Shown in pieces: positions 43,036 to 52,822 of a stretch of DNA of 64,000 nt. Position 1 is the stretch's first letter, and each line of letters begins with the position of its first letter. The position numbers were made by a program, and so were the translations under genes. Source of the stretch: Cytobacillus sp. IB215665. GTDB lineage: Bacteria; Bacillota; Bacilli; Bacillales; SM2101. The notes under the pieces were generated by a model. That model did not search any database. It was not told the origin of the DNA and worked only from the letters and a program-made list of their open reading frames with translations. Location of the stretch: contig NZ_JAXBME010000007.1 in the NCBI RefSeq assembly GCF_033963835.1, forward strand, positions 149,511 to 213,510, given 5' to 3'.

Positions 43036-43770
43036 TTAATACATTGGTAAAATTACTTGTTCGTGCAAATAAGGAACAATTCCCATGGTACCTACTTTGC
43101 TAATAAACTCTACTTCCTTCTCATAACCGTACTTTTTTAGCATAGAACCTACATGTGTTGCCAAAAGAAGGCTTTCTCCATTTTTCTTATTACCTCGATA
43201 AAAATAAAGAGCTGCTAGTGACGAGTCGGATAGGTCCCAGTCTTTATTTGTATGATTTAACAAAAAATCAAGAAAGCACCCTGCTCCATAAAAATCTTCT
43301 AAACAAAATTCACCAGATGTTCCAGAACAAATAATGACTACAGTTTCATCATTATGTTCACATTCAATTACTTCTGCTAATTTTGCAGCATTTAATAATG
43401 AGCCAATAAATACTTTTTTTGAACTAGCTGCTTTCCGAATCGCAACTGTTCCATTTGTTGTTGATAAGATCATCGTTTTCTCAGCTATTTTTTCTCTCAA
43501 TGTTAATGGATTCGGATCAAGAAACCCTTCTATCGTCTTACCTTCATACTCCCCGACAAGTACATAGCTATTCTCTTGTCGATGCAATGATTCCTTTACT
43601 GCCTCCTCACCATTTAATACTGGTATAACTTCCTTCGCTCCATAGTATAGACCAGATGTAATTGTTGATGTCGCTAATAACACATCAAAAATGACCGCTA
43701 GCTTATTATCGAGCATTTTTTCGGAATCAATTTCTTCCTTTCGCATCAATAGATGAATTTTTGACATCAT
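43036..43770 (-). CDS. comB: 2-phosphosulfolactate phosphatase (ComB family)
   Basis: ComB family hydrolase (244 aa), which removes phosphate from 2-phospho-3-sulfolactate in sulfolactate/coenzyme M-type pathways; in Bacillus, sulfolactate is a spore compound. Recognisable parts are AVIFDVLLATSTITSGLYYG (about residues 28-47), LVGEYEGKTIEGFLDPNPL, MILSTTNGTVAIRKA and ICSGTSGEFCLEDFYGAG. It starts 6 bp after the phosphotransferase gene, with GAGGTG as site, so it is the end of the acyl-CoA dehydrogenase operon. No phosphosulfolactate synthase (ComA/YitD) is nearby, so the true substrate may differ. Confidence 0.88.
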   Translation of the reverse strand: MMSKIHLLMRKEEIDSEKMLDNKLAVIFDVLLATSTITSGLYYGAKEVIPVLNGEEAVKESLHRQENSYVLVGEYEGKTIEGFLDPNPLTLREKIAEKTMILSTTNGTVAIRKAASSKKVFIGSLLNAAKLAEVIECEHNDETVVIICSGTSGEFCLEDFYGAGCFLDFLLNHTNKDWDLSDSSLAALYFYRGNKKNGESLLLATHVGSMLKKYGYEKEVEFISKVGTMGIVPYLHEQVILPMY

Positions 43771-43776
43771 AGCACC

Positions 43777-44844
43777 TCAATACGAATCATTTTTGTTGGA
43801 TGTATGCAGTGCATGAATAATTAATGCATTTACAAAATGATTGAAATACTCAAAACGTGGATCTTTCGTTTGTCCCTTTTTCCATCGATAGTAGATTTGC
43901 TGACATATACCTGCTAGTTTAAAGTAAGCAAAAGTCAAATAGAAGTTAATATTAGACACATCAAGACCACTTTTTTCTGCATATGCACTTATGAACTCCT
44001 CGCGAGTCATAAAACCTTTTTGAATTGTTACTGAGGTGCCTCCTAACCCTATTTTTAAAATATCAGGATCATCCTGCTGTATCCAATAACTCATAGCTAC
44101 ACCTAAATCTAGCAATGGATCTCCAACCGTAGTCATTTCCCAATCAAATAAACCTACCATTTTTGTCAAATCGTCTTTCGCGAACATGGCATTATTAAGT
44201 TTAAAATCATAATGGATTGGAGTAGATTGTGGAGATTTAGGAATGTGAGAAACTAGCCATTTTGTCAATAAATCGACTTCAGGAATATCATCTGTTTTCG
44301 CTCTATCATATCTCTTAATCCATCCATGTACTTGCCTTTCTAAAAACCCATCAGGGTTAGTAATTTCTGTTAGCTTTGTTTGCTTATAATCAATACTATG
44401 GAGTTGAACAAGTGAGTTTACCATTTCCATAGAGATATTTCTTGTTAATTCTGGCGTAATCGATACACCCTTCGGAAATGAAGTATCTATGACAACCCCA
44501 TTTTTTCGCTCCATTATAAAAAACGGGCTACCAACGATCGTTTCATCCGGAGAAAATAACAAAGGCTTAGGTGCAATAGGATAATGGGGATGCAACTCTT
44601 GTAAAATATGAAATTCCCTTTGCATATCATGGGCTTTTGGAGCTACAGGACCTAAAGGTGGACGACGAAGAACCGCCACCCAATCCCCTATTGTAAGTTC
44701 GTATGTTAAATTTGAATGACCTGCACTGAACTGCTTAATCTCAAGAGGAGCATCTGGTAAATCTACAAATTCAGTGTGCAAAAATTTCTTTAGTTTTTCA
44801 ACCTGTAAGTCTTCTCCTTTTCGAATAGGTATCGTATCTGTCAT
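43777..44844 (-). CDS. APH-like phosphotransferase (acyl-CoA dehydrogenase-associated)
   Basis: Protein of 355 aa with the aminoglycoside/choline kinase fold, of the subgroup related to the N-terminal half of ACAD10/11, thought to phosphorylate 4-hydroxy-acyl-CoAs. FSAGHSNLTYELTIGDWVAVLRRPP (in pieces, about residues 39-63) is the nucleotide loop and Lys/Arg segment. The catalytic loop is IHYDFKLNNAMF (about 213-224, HxDxxxxN) and GLFDWEMTTVGDPLLDLG (about 233-250) carries the metal-binding DWE. It is downstream of the acyl-CoA dehydrogenase (277-bp gap with a weak hairpin) and 6 bp before comB. Confidence 0.88.
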   Translation of the reverse strand: MTDTIPIRKGEDLQVEKLKKFLHTEFVDLPDAPLEIKQFSAGHSNLTYELTIGDWVAVLRRPPLGPVAPKAHDMQREFHILQELHPHYPIAPKPLLFSPDETIVGSPFFIMERKNGVVIDTSFPKGVSITPELTRNISMEMVNSLVQLHSIDYKQTKLTEITNPDGFLERQVHGWIKRYDRAKTDDIPEVDLLTKWLVSHIPKSPQSTPIHYDFKLNNAMFAKDDLTKMVGLFDWEMTTVGDPLLDLGVAMSYWIQQDDPDILKIGLGGTSVTIQKGFMTREEFISAYAEKSGLDVSNINFYLTFAYFKLAGICQQIYYRWKKGQTKDPRFEYFNHFVNALIIHALHTSNKNDSY

Positions 44845-45121
44845 TTTTTAGCACCTCTTTATTAAATATTATTTTATTTAGAACATCAAGTTTGTTATTC
44901 CATTGTCTTTTCACTTAATATGTTTGTTGTTTTTCGATTGAAATACCCCACCTATAAAGTGAGGTAAAAACTATAAAACACACTTAGCTTAACTTGACAA
45001 GTTGTGTTGATCGCCTTTTGTTACAGCATATGAGTTTTTAATGAATCTACTTTTCATCAGCTTTATTCGAGACGCTTTATTCTTTTCAACCCTTTTAACT
45101 TAGTAAAAATAGTACGAAAGT

Positions 45122-46360
45122 TTATGAGAAGAGCTTTTCATTATTGTTGACCTGCTCTTTATTTCTTCTAAGCTCCATTTTGGCAATTTGTGCTCTATGC
45201 ACTTCATCTGGCCCATCAGCAAGGCGCAGTGTTCTTGCGTTAGCCCATTGTGCCGCAAGTGTATAATCATCGCTCACCCCTATTGCTCCAAAAGACTGAA
45301 TCGCTCTATCAATGACTTTTAGTGCTAAATTGGGAGCCACCACTTTGATCATCGCTATCTCCATTTTTGCTTGTTTATTACCTACTGTATCCATCATATA
45401 AGCAGCCTTCAACGTAAGTAACCGAGCCTGCTCTATTTCAATTCTAGAATCTGCAATCCACTCTTTTATTACACCTTGATCTGCTAATCGCTTACCGAAA
45501 GCAACTCGGTGTTGTACTCTATCACACATTTCTTCTAGTGCTCTTTCAGCAGCTCCAATTAAGCGCATACAATGATGGATCCTTCCGGGTCCAAGTCGAC
45601 CTTGGGCAATTGCAAACCCTTTCCCTTCCCCCCATATTAAGTTCTCTGCTGATACTCGGACGTTATTATACGTAATTTCTGCATGTCCATGAGGTGCATG
45701 GTCATAGCCAAACACAGATAAACACCTTTCAATCTTAACTCCTGGTGTATCAAGAGGAACAATAATCATAGATTGTTGTTCATGCTTTTGAGCATCGAAG
45801 TTAGATTTCCCCATGACTATAGCTACTTTACAACGGGGATCACCAGCACCCGATGACCACGTTTTACGTCCGTTGATGACGTATTCGTCACCTTCTCGAA
45901 TAATACTCGCCTCAATATTAGTAGCATCAGATGAAGCCACATTAGGTTCAGTCATCGAAAAACAAGAACGAATCTCACCTTCTAGTAGCGGTTTTAACCA
46001 TTTTTCTTTTTGTTGTTCAGTACCATATCTCACTAACACTTCCATATTGCCTGTATCTGGTGCACCGCAGTTAAATATTTCAGGTGCTATGATTGAACGC
46101 CCCATAATCTCACATAATGGAGCATATTCAACATTCGTTAACCCAGCACCATATTGACTATCTGGCAAGAACAAATTCCACAGCCCTTCTGCTTTTGCTT
46201 TGTTTTTTAATTCCTCCATTATTGGAGGTACCGTCCATCTACTCTCACTCTCGTTTAATTGTTGTTCAAAAGTTTTTTCATTTGGATAAACATACTTTTC
46301 CATGAAATCTATTAAGCTATTTTGCAACACTTTAACCTTATCAGAATATGAAAAATTCAT
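45122..46360 (-). CDS. Acyl-CoA dehydrogenase
   Basis: FAD-dependent alpha,beta-dehydrogenation of an acyl-CoA; 412 aa from the chosen start. [20 protein letters not shown] (about residues 130-149) is the FAD and substrate segment. Conserved C-terminal parts are [17 protein letters not shown] (about 285-301) and the [23 protein letters not shown] tail with the ADGPDEVHR motif seen in ACAD10-like enzymes. The catalytic base was not assigned. GGGGGAG lies 5 bases before ATG 46360. The phosphotransferase downstream suggests use on hydroxylated or branched fatty acids. A TetR-type palindrome lies just upstream. Confidence 0.92.
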   Translation of the reverse strand: MNFSYSDKVKVLQNSLIDFMEKYVYPNEKTFEQQLNESESRWTVPPIMEELKNKAKAEGLWNLFLPDSQYGAGLTNVEYAPLCEIMGRSIIAPEIFNCGAPDTGNMEVLVRYGTEQQKEKWLKPLLEGEIRSCFSMTEPNVASSDATNIEASIIREGDEYVINGRKTWSSGAGDPRCKVAIVMGKSNFDAQKHEQQSMIIVPLDTPGVKIERCLSVFGYDHAPHGHAEITYNNVRVSAENLIWGEGKGFAIAQGRLGPGRIHHCMRLIGAAERALEEMCDRVQHRVAFGKRLADQGVIKEWIADSRIEIEQARLLTLKAAYMMDTVGNKQAKMEIAMIKVVAPNLALKVIDRAIQSFGAIGVSDDYTLAAQWANARTLRLADGPDEVHRAQIAKMELRRNKEQVNNNEKLFS

Positions 46361-46377
46361 CTTACTCCCCCTCACAT

Positions 46378-46395
46378 ACTTACTGGTCAGTACGT
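46378..46395 (-). promoter_or_regulatory. Palindrome upstream of the acyl-CoA dehydrogenase operon (operator candidate)
   Basis: ACTTACTGGTCAGTACGT is an imperfect palindrome with core TACTG-GT-CAGTA, 18 bp before the start of the operon's first gene and overlapping the expected leader. Such ACTG..CAGT sites are common for TetR-family fatty-acid regulators. The regulator is not in this window. Confidence 0.5.
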
Positions 46396-46660
46396 AGAAC
46401 TATTACTATCATACATCTTCTTATTTGATTTATTCAAGGTTATTTTAAAAATGTTTTGAAAATTCAAATTTAGGTATATAATGTAATTAGATTTACAAGT
46501 TAACAATACAATGATCATATTTGCACATCTTATTAAAACGATAAGAATAGCCATATAACAACTACTGCAACTATTATGAAATCACGCTTATAATAAGTAT
46601 TCTTTTGCTAGACGTCAGGAAATTTTAATGTGAAATTTTCATTTACATGAGGAGGTAATT

Positions 46661-48319
46661 ATGACTACATTAAAAAACCAAACAATAGGAGATGTACTCC
46701 TTGAAGCGGTTTCCAAGTATCCTGATCAAGAAGCAGTTGTTTACTCAAAGTTAGGAAAAAGATTAACGTATAAGCAATTTTATGATGAGACAACAAATCT
46801 TGCGAAAGCATTACTAGGTCTAGGAATTAAAAAAGGTGATCACATAGCTGTATGGGCTACGAATGTTCCTGAATGGTTATTACTCCAATTTGCTTCTGCA
46901 AGAATAGGAGCAATTCTCGTAACAGTTAATACTAGTTATCAAGAATCCGAGTTAGCATATTTATTGAAGCAATCAGATTCAACAAGTTTGTTTTGTATTA
47001 ACGGATATAAGGGAACTTCTTACATAGATATTATAGAAGAGATTACTAAGTCAACAACGCAAATTCTCAATAGAGAACAGCTCGATATTGATGACTTACC
47101 TTTCTTAAAAAACATCATTTATATCGGTTCTGGAGAGACTCCATCATATATGCTGAATTGGAATCAGCTTTTGGAACTTAGTCATGACATAACAGATATA
47201 CAACTTAAGGATGTTGAGATATCTTTAAGTCCAGATGAAGTTATAAATATGCAGTATACTTCTGGCACAACTGGATTTCCCAAAGGTGTCATGTTAACAC
47301 ATAATAATATTGTTAATAACGGATATTTGGTTGCTCAAGCAATGAAGTTGTCAAATAACGATAAATTATGTATCCCCGTACCATTTTTCCATTGCTTTGG
47401 CTGTGTCCTAAGTATTTTAGCCTGTGTTTCCGTTGGAGCTACAATGGTACCTATTGTAGAATTTAACCCAGAAGAAGTATTGATAACAGTGGAACAAGAG
47501 CAGTGTACCGCATTACATGGTGTTCCAACGATGTTCATCGCAGAATTAAATGATGAGAACTTTAACCGATATGATCTATCAACACTACGTACAGGAATTA
47601 TGGCTGGCTCTAATTGTCCAATCGAAGTAATGAAGAAAGTCATGACCGAGATGGGTATGGAGGAAATTACAATTGCCTACGGTCAAACTGAATCTTCACC
47701 TGTCATAACCCAAACGACGACTAATGATCCACTAGACAGACGTGTTAACTCCGTAGGTAAACCACACGAGCATGTAGAAGTTAAAATAGTCGATCCTGTT
47801 ACTCGTAAAGAAGTACCATATGGAACACCTGGTGAACTTTGTACGAGAGGCTATTTAGTCATGAAAGGATATTACAACATGCCAGAAGCGACAGACGAGG
47901 CAATTGACCAAGATGGATGGCTTCATACTGGAGATTTAGCCATTATGGATGCTGATCATTATATAGAGATAACTGGAAGACTGAAAGATATGATTATCAG
48001 GGGTGGAGAAAATATATATCCCCGTGAAATAGAGGAATTCCTATATAGACACGATGATATTTTAGATGTACAAGTAATTGGCATTCCTGATGAAAAATAT
48101 GGTGAGAAGGTAGCTGCTTGTATTAAAGTAAAGGAAGGTCGAACCATCACAGAAGAAGATGTGAAATCTTTTTGCACAGGTAAACTCGCTTTTTATAAGA
48201 TTCCTGAATATATTCTATTTCTAAATGATTACCCAATGACTGCATCAGGTAAAATTCAAAAATATAAACTTCGTAAACAGGTAACTGAATGCATAAGCCA
48301 AAATAGTAAAACAGTATAG
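46661..48319 (+). CDS. Acyl-CoA synthetase (AMP-binding family, FadD/YngI-like)
   Basis: Activates a fatty acid with ATP and CoA through an acyl-adenylate; 552 aa. AMP-binding P-loop MQYTSGTTGFPKGVMLTHNN (about residues 194-213), motif ITIAYGQTESSPVIT (about 334-348), the LHTGDLAIMD hinge region (about 421-430) and DMIIRGGENIYPREIEEFL (about 441-459). The catalytic Lys near the end is in MTASGKIQKYKLR. GAGGAGG lies 6 bases before the ATG. It is divergent from the acyl-CoA dehydrogenase operon and probably feeds it. Confidence 0.93.
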   Translation: MTTLKNQTIGDVLLEAVSKYPDQEAVVYSKLGKRLTYKQFYDETTNLAKALLGLGIKKGDHIAVWATNVPEWLLLQFASARIGAILVTVNTSYQESELAYLLKQSDSTSLFCINGYKGTSYIDIIEEITKSTTQILNREQLDIDDLPFLKNIIYIGSGETPSYMLNWNQLLELSHDITDIQLKDVEISLSPDEVINMQYTSGTTGFPKGVMLTHNNIVNNGYLVAQAMKLSNNDKLCIPVPFFHCFGCVLSILACVSVGATMVPIVEFNPEEVLITVEQEQCTALHGVPTMFIAELNDENFNRYDLSTLRTGIMAGSNCPIEVMKKVMTEMGMEEITIAYGQTESSPVITQTTTNDPLDRRVNSVGKPHEHVEVKIVDPVTRKEVPYGTPGELCTRGYLVMKGYYNMPEATDEAIDQDGWLHTGDLAIMDADHYIEITGRLKDMIIRGGENIYPREIEEFLYRHDDILDVQVIGIPDEKYGEKVAACIKVKEGRTITEEDVKSFCTGKLAFYKIPEYILFLNDYPMTASGKIQKYKLRKQVTECISQNSKTV

Positions 48320-48351
48320 TGTATAAATAATAGATTCGTTAACGTACATAA

Positions 48352-48391
48352 AAGATTCACTGTTCCCAGTAAAGAAGGATCAGTGAATCTT
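48352..48391 (+). terminator. Terminator after the acyl-CoA synthetase gene
   Basis: AAGATTCACTG / CAGTGAATCTT (11 bp) with an 18-nt loop, followed by ATTATAA; 32 bp after the stop. Confidence 0.65.
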
Positions 48392-48465
48392 ATTATAAGC
48401 TACTACTATATGTCAATTAACGCATAAAAGTTATGAAGAAAGACTCCCATTATACTCTATCCTCA

Positions 48466-48774
48466 TTATTGTTTAGAAAGTATTATATAAACTGTTGCAT
48501 CAGCTTCAGTGTTATTTTGAAGACTAACCTTTTCATGACCCTCTAATCTTAGTAAGTGATCCTTTGACAGTTCATGTTCTTCACCGTTTACAACAAACTT
48601 CACTTCACCTCCGACCACCTGCACAAAAATGTCATGCTTAGGGTGATTATGCTCTGCTACTTCTCCCCCAGGTGCTAGCTTTACCAATACTGTTGTAGAG
48701 TAGTCTGTACGGTAGACCACTTTTTTTAGCACTTTATTGTCATTTGTAAAATCAGATATATTTTTTATTTCCAT
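48466..48774 (-). CDS. Small cupin domain protein
   Basis: Single-domain cupin of 102 aa. Motif 1 is GGEVAEHNHPKHDIFVQVVGG (in pieces, about residues 36-56), with His-x-His and further potential metal ligands. Motif 2 is degenerate (LSKDHLLRLEGHEKVSLQN, about 70-88). Possible roles are metal binding or small-molecule sensing. Start: ATG 48774; AGGAGG sits only 2 bases before the ATG at 48780 but 8 before this one. Transcribed leftward alone. Confidence 0.85.
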   Translation of the reverse strand: MEIKNISDFTNDNKVLKKVVYRTDYSTTVLVKLAPGGEVAEHNHPKHDIFVQVVGGEVKFVVNGEEHELSKDHLLRLEGHEKVSLQNNTEADATVYIILSKQ

Positions 48775-48839
48775 TTTCATTGCCTCCTAGTTATAGATAG
48801 GTTGATTGATAACTATTCTCATTATAGATCAAAATAAAT

Positions 48840-48881
48840 CCCACCATAGTGATATGAATCACTAAGTGGTGGGGTTTTTTT
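48840..48881. terminator. Strong hairpin between the DUF368 gene and the cupin gene
   Basis: CCCACCA...TGGTGGG with inner AGTGAT / ATCACT and a 4-nt loop; T7 on the plus strand side and ATTTATTTT on the minus strand side. It serves as terminator for the leftward DUF368 gene, 14 bp from its stop. Confidence 0.75.
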
Positions 48882-48887
48882 CTTTCG

Positions 48888-49691
48888 TTAGTTTTTGTTT
48901 TCGATTCTCCCTAAAATAACTGCTGTGGCAAACCCAACAGTAAGCGTCACTATACTAATAATAATTTGTCCGTCAATTCCTGGGTAAATAACAAAGGTTG
49001 ATCCAGCCACCATTCCAATAATAGCTGCATACATCATTATTGGATAAGAAGTAAGAAGATACTTTAACAATCTGCTCATAAGGACGATACCAGATAATAC
49101 GCCCGCTCCAACAGCACCAATGACGATGAAATTAAACTCTGAAACTTCATGTAGAATAAGTTCATACATACCGATGAGCAACAATACAAAAGAGCCGCTT
49201 ACACCTGGTAACACCATTGCCATACTTGCTAAAAAACCAGAAAAAAATAAAACTAATAATTGTGTAGCACCTATTGTCTCCAAAACGACAGTTTTTTGAT
49301 TAAACAAAGATAGAGAAGCAATGGCTAGAAAGGCAATTACTAATAAGATATAGTGTTTACTAGTAAATGTATTTTTTATATCTGCTTTTATGTACAAAAA
49401 CGGTAGTATACCGATAATTAACCCTAGAAAGAAAAAGTTAGTCGGTTGGGGGTATTCCTCCAATAGTACATCTATTAAATGACTTAAAAGAAATATAGCT
49501 GATAAAACCCCTACGCCTAAAGGAATTAAAAAGCCTAGTTGTTTTTTCCAATCTTTGCTAAAAAAACTATTAATCGCTTGTATCAATCTGTTGTATATGC
49601 CTAAAATGACTGCTATTGTTCCGGCACTTACTCCCGGAATAAGATCGCTTGTCCCCATAAGGAACCCTCTATAAAGATTTTTCCACTCCAT
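48888..49691 (-). CDS. DUF368 polytopic membrane protein (PopT-type undecaprenyl phosphate transporter)
   Basis: Integral membrane protein of 267 aa with about eight hydrophobic segments. The DUF368 signature GTSDLIPGVSAGTIAVILG (about residues 13-31) and its internal repeat AMVLPGVSGSFVLLLIG (about 158-174) are both present, giving the inverted two-fold architecture of the family. DUF368 proteins such as S. aureus PopT return the lipid carrier undecaprenyl phosphate across the membrane for cell-wall synthesis. Single gene; the start overlaps nothing and the ribosome binding site is weak (GGTGTGAA). Confidence 0.88.
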   Translation of the reverse strand: MEWKNLYRGFLMGTSDLIPGVSAGTIAVILGIYNRLIQAINSFFSKDWKKQLGFLIPLGVGVLSAIFLLSHLIDVLLEEYPQPTNFFFLGLIIGILPFLYIKADIKNTFTSKHYILLVIAFLAIASLSLFNQKTVVLETIGATQLLVLFFSGFLASMAMVLPGVSGSFVLLLIGMYELILHEVSEFNFIVIGAVGAGVLSGIVLMSRLLKYLLTSYPIMMYAAIIGMVAGSTFVIYPGIDGQIIISIVTLTVGFATAVILGRIENKN

Positions 49692-49827
49692 ATATTCACA
49701 CCTTACTTATTGATAATTTAAGTAAAAACATTTCGTTGAAATTAACATCATATTATTTACTAGGTCATATGTCAAGTCCTATGTATAAACAGAAATTAAT
49801 TGTGATTAGTAGAAAGAATAAAACAAT

Positions 49828-51132
49828 CTATTTATTACTAGATTTGCAAGCTTCGGGAACATGATCATTGTATACCGGTAACGTGATACTAACGGTAGTA
49901 CCAACTGTAACAACACTCTTAATATTGATTGTTCCTTTATGTTCATTTATGATTTTATTACTGATCGTTAACCCTAAGCCCATCCCTTTTTCTTTCAAGG
50001 TGAAGAATGGCTCTCCTATTTTATTGAGTCTTTCTTTCGGTATTCCTATGCCATCATCTACTACTATGACCTTAACAAACTTTTGATCAATATTGTTTAC
50101 ACTAATATCGATCCTTCCCCCTCTAGGCATAGCATCTATAGCATTTTTAACGATATTTATAAAAACTTGGATTAGTTGATTTCTATCACCGAATACTGTT
50201 GGGTCATATGAATCATTGCCAAAATCTATGATGATACCTTTCTCCTTCGCTTCATGTGATGTAATATTACAAACATATGATAGCGATTCACTTAATAAAA
50301 ATGGATTATATTTTTTAGGCTGTGGCTTAGATAGTACTAACAGTTCACTAACAATGTGGTTAATTCTATCCATCTCTGACATGATGATCGAAAGATGATC
50401 TTTTGAAGCAGTATTATTTTCTCCCATTAACTGTAGAAACCCTTTAACACCTGTTAGTGGATTTCTAATTTCATGAGCTATTCCAGCCGCCATTTCACCG
50501 ATTACCGACAATTTCTCTTTTTTCAATAGCATCGCTTCAGTAAGTTTTTGTTGTGTAATATCTCTACCAATAATGACGAGTCCTTTTCGTTCTCCACTAT
50601 CATAAAACAATGGGACTTTTATCACATCGAAAGTTTTTGTCTCTTCATTAGGTAATATAAATGATTCATCTGCTCTTGTTATCTTCGCTTGCTTCCATGT
50701 ATCGTTGTCTGATTTCAAACACTCATCAAACGCTTCTTTAAAAAAGGGATTAATTACCCCTAAATCTGCATCTGTTTTCCCAATATAATCAACCTCATTT
50801 AAGTGGTAAAGGTCTCGACCGAAATCATTTACCTTCAACCAACGTCCTTCACCATCTTTAAAACAAACGAAATCTGGCATCGAATTGATTAATAGCGATA
50901 ATTGGTTTTCATCCTCTTCAGCCTTCTTACAATATTCAGTTTGTTTTATGAAACTATATAATAAATATGATGAAACCACTATAAAAATAATAGTTTCTAC
51001 TAGTTTTAATGCGTAAGGATCGTGCATTATGTTAAGAAGAATCAGAATATCATCTATAAAAAAAATCCAAACTATACCACCAATAAAGTATGCCAATACA
51101 AGTCGCTTATTTACAATTAATCTTGAATGCAT
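49828..51132 (-). CDS. PAS-domain membrane sensor histidine kinase (KinC-like)
   Basis: Sensor kinase of 434 aa. Two membrane segments (about 10-32 and 42-62) with almost no external loop, then a PAS domain (about 75-195), the HisKA dimerisation helix with phospho-acceptor His220 (GIAHEIRNPLTG) and an ATPase domain with N-box (NIVKNAIDAMPRGG), G1 (VVDDGIGIPKERL) and G2 (GMGLGLTISNKI). The layout and H-box resemble the sporulation phosphorelay kinases of B. subtilis (KinC type). No response regulator is adjacent, as expected for an orphan feeding Spo0F. The signal is unknown. Confidence 0.92.
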   Translation of the reverse strand: MHSRLIVNKRLVLAYFIGGIVWIFFIDDILILLNIMHDPYALKLVETIIFIVVSSYLLYSFIKQTEYCKKAEEDENQLSLLINSMPDFVCFKDGEGRWLKVNDFGRDLYHLNEVDYIGKTDADLGVINPFFKEAFDECLKSDNDTWKQAKITRADESFILPNEETKTFDVIKVPLFYDSGERKGLVIIGRDITQQKLTEAMLLKKEKLSVIGEMAAGIAHEIRNPLTGVKGFLQLMGENNTASKDHLSIIMSEMDRINHIVSELLVLSKPQPKKYNPFLLSESLSYVCNITSHEAKEKGIIIDFGNDSYDPTVFGDRNQLIQVFINIVKNAIDAMPRGGRIDISVNNIDQKFVKVIVVDDGIGIPKERLNKIGEPFFTLKEKGMGLGLTISNKIINEHKGTINIKSVVTVGTTVSITLPVYNDHVPEACKSSNK

Positions 51133-51270
51133 CTACTCACCTTTTTCAACAGTATATACGATGATCATTCGTTATGATTTAGCCTTTAGTAAATCTAGCA
51201 CGTGCAATGTAAGAATAAAATTGTACGATATAAAATAAGCGATGATTTAAACACCGCCTATCATGCCCAC

Positions 51271-51350
51271 TCTGTTGCTTTTTCGCAATAAAAGCTATAT
51301 TCGCATATAACTAACGTTCGGAGCGTATTTTCTTCCAAAGGCTATAAAAA
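51271..51350. repeat. Partial MITE-like dispersed repeat
   Basis: TGTTGCTTTTTCGCAATAAAAGC and GTTCGGAGCGTATTTTCT-like blocks align with the left half of the copy at 9175-9336. The rest of 51133-51613 has no gene I can support. Confidence 0.4.
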
Positions 51351-51613
51351 TCACATATTACATATCACTTTCTTAAATGTAAGTGTTATGTAAAAGAGCC
51401 TCACAAAATATACAAATACTCCTCAATATTAGCTAGAAAGTAGTAGTCCAAATTAATTACATATTAGGTGAATGCATGATAATTCTATTATAACAGAGAT
51501 ATAATTTATCAGTTGGATTTTTTTACCCTCAAATTAGTATAGAATATAACATGAATGGTAATAGTGAAAATTTATGAAATATGTTATATAATGGGTGTCA
51601 GAGGTGGTTTAAT

Positions 51614-52690
51614 ATGACAAATGTGATCAAAAAACATAACTATATTTGGTTCTTGCTGTTAATTAGTATCATTTTAATTACGAATTTCACTTTATACAAC
51701 TTGCCCTCATTAGAACCAATTCCCGACGCTGCAATTATAGGTTCATTACTTGATTTTATTTTAGTCATTCCTTTATTAACTTACCTTTTCATTATTCGAA
51801 AGCGTTTTTCCATCAAATATATAGGTTTAGTTATTCTTCTCAGTTACGGTGTGGCATACTTAATTGTTCCTAATAATTATTTTAAAGAATTTCCCTTTGT
51901 AAACTACTTTGTAATTTTTTGCGAAGCAATTTTTGTATTACTAGAACTATATATTTTATTTAAAATCGTCTCAAAAATGAAGATTATCATTAAAGACTAT
52001 AAATCTAACCATTCAAACAGTACATATTTCCAGCATAATATTAAGCAAACAGCTGAAAAACATTTACCTGGAAATCGTATAGTACAAATTCTACTTACAG
52101 ACATTAGTATGTTATATTATGCATTCTTTTCATGGCGAAAGAAATTTACGAACCCGTCTGAGTTAAGATTTACCTACCACCATAAGACTAGTATGATAGC
52201 CTGTAATATTATGATCATTCATGCGATTGTTATAGAATCAATTGGCCTCCATTACTTTTTACATCAATGGAATGAGGTCGTAGCCTATATTCTTCTTATT
52301 TTAAACATTTACAGTGTTCTGTTTATCTTAGCTGAAATACAGGCAACTAGATTGTCTCCCTTTTTATTAACTAAACAAAACTTGTTATTAACCGTAGGGT
52401 TTTCTAAACGTATTGATATACCACTTGATAAAATTAAAGAGTTTAAGCATTATGATGGTCCAGAGCAGATACCGAATAAAGAATTAAATACGTTATTTGA
52501 TGCAAGAGCCATCGATTTTATAAAAGAAAAACCTATGTTTGAGATTTTATTAAACGAACCTCAGCAAGTAAAGCTTCTATATGGTATGAAAAAAAATGTT
52601 AGCAGAATCATTTTGAATGCTGATCATCCACAGGATTTTTATGACCAACTTGCTCATTACCTTGGAAATGAAAATTCCACTAAAGCATGA
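51614..52690 (+). CDS. Polytopic membrane protein of a Bacillus-specific family (358 aa)
   Basis: Eight or so hydrophobic segments (about residues 10-30, 36-60, 66-85, 92-118, 157-177, 193-215, 221-243), then a soluble C-terminal part of about 100 residues. GFSKRIDIPLDKIKEFKHYDG and FEILLNEPQQVKLLYGMKK-like strands suggest a PH-like (YdbT/YcxB) domain. Homologues in bacilli are often mislabelled beta-carotene monooxygenase; I see no such enzyme motif. Start: ATG 51614 after AGAGGTGG. Followed by a terminator. Confidence 0.75.
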   Translation: MTNVIKKHNYIWFLLLISIILITNFTLYNLPSLEPIPDAAIIGSLLDFILVIPLLTYLFIIRKRFSIKYIGLVILLSYGVAYLIVPNNYFKEFPFVNYFVIFCEAIFVLLELYILFKIVSKMKIIIKDYKSNHSNSTYFQHNIKQTAEKHLPGNRIVQILLTDISMLYYAFFSWRKKFTNPSELRFTYHHKTSMIACNIMIIHAIVIESIGLHYFLHQWNEVVAYILLILNIYSVLFILAEIQATRLSPFLLTKQNLLLTVGFSKRIDIPLDKIKEFKHYDGPEQIPNKELNTLFDARAIDFIKEKPMFEILLNEPQQVKLLYGMKKNVSRIILNADHPQDFYDQLAHYLGNENSTKA

Positions 52691-52721
52691 AGAAGTAGAC
52701 AACTAATTAAACAAGCTCGAG

Positions 52722-52748
52722 GCTCTCGACTAAGTCGACAGCTTTTTT
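52722..52748 (+). terminator. Intrinsic terminator
   Basis: GCTCTCGACT / AGTCGACAGC (one C-C mismatch) with a 1-nt centre, so the real loop is a little larger, then T6. It ends the membrane protein transcript. Confidence 0.75.
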
Positions 52749-52822
52749 GTACCTTAAAAAATAACTATCCCCGACTACAATGTTAGCGTAACTCTGAGTC
52801 TACTAGAAAAAGAAATGATAGA

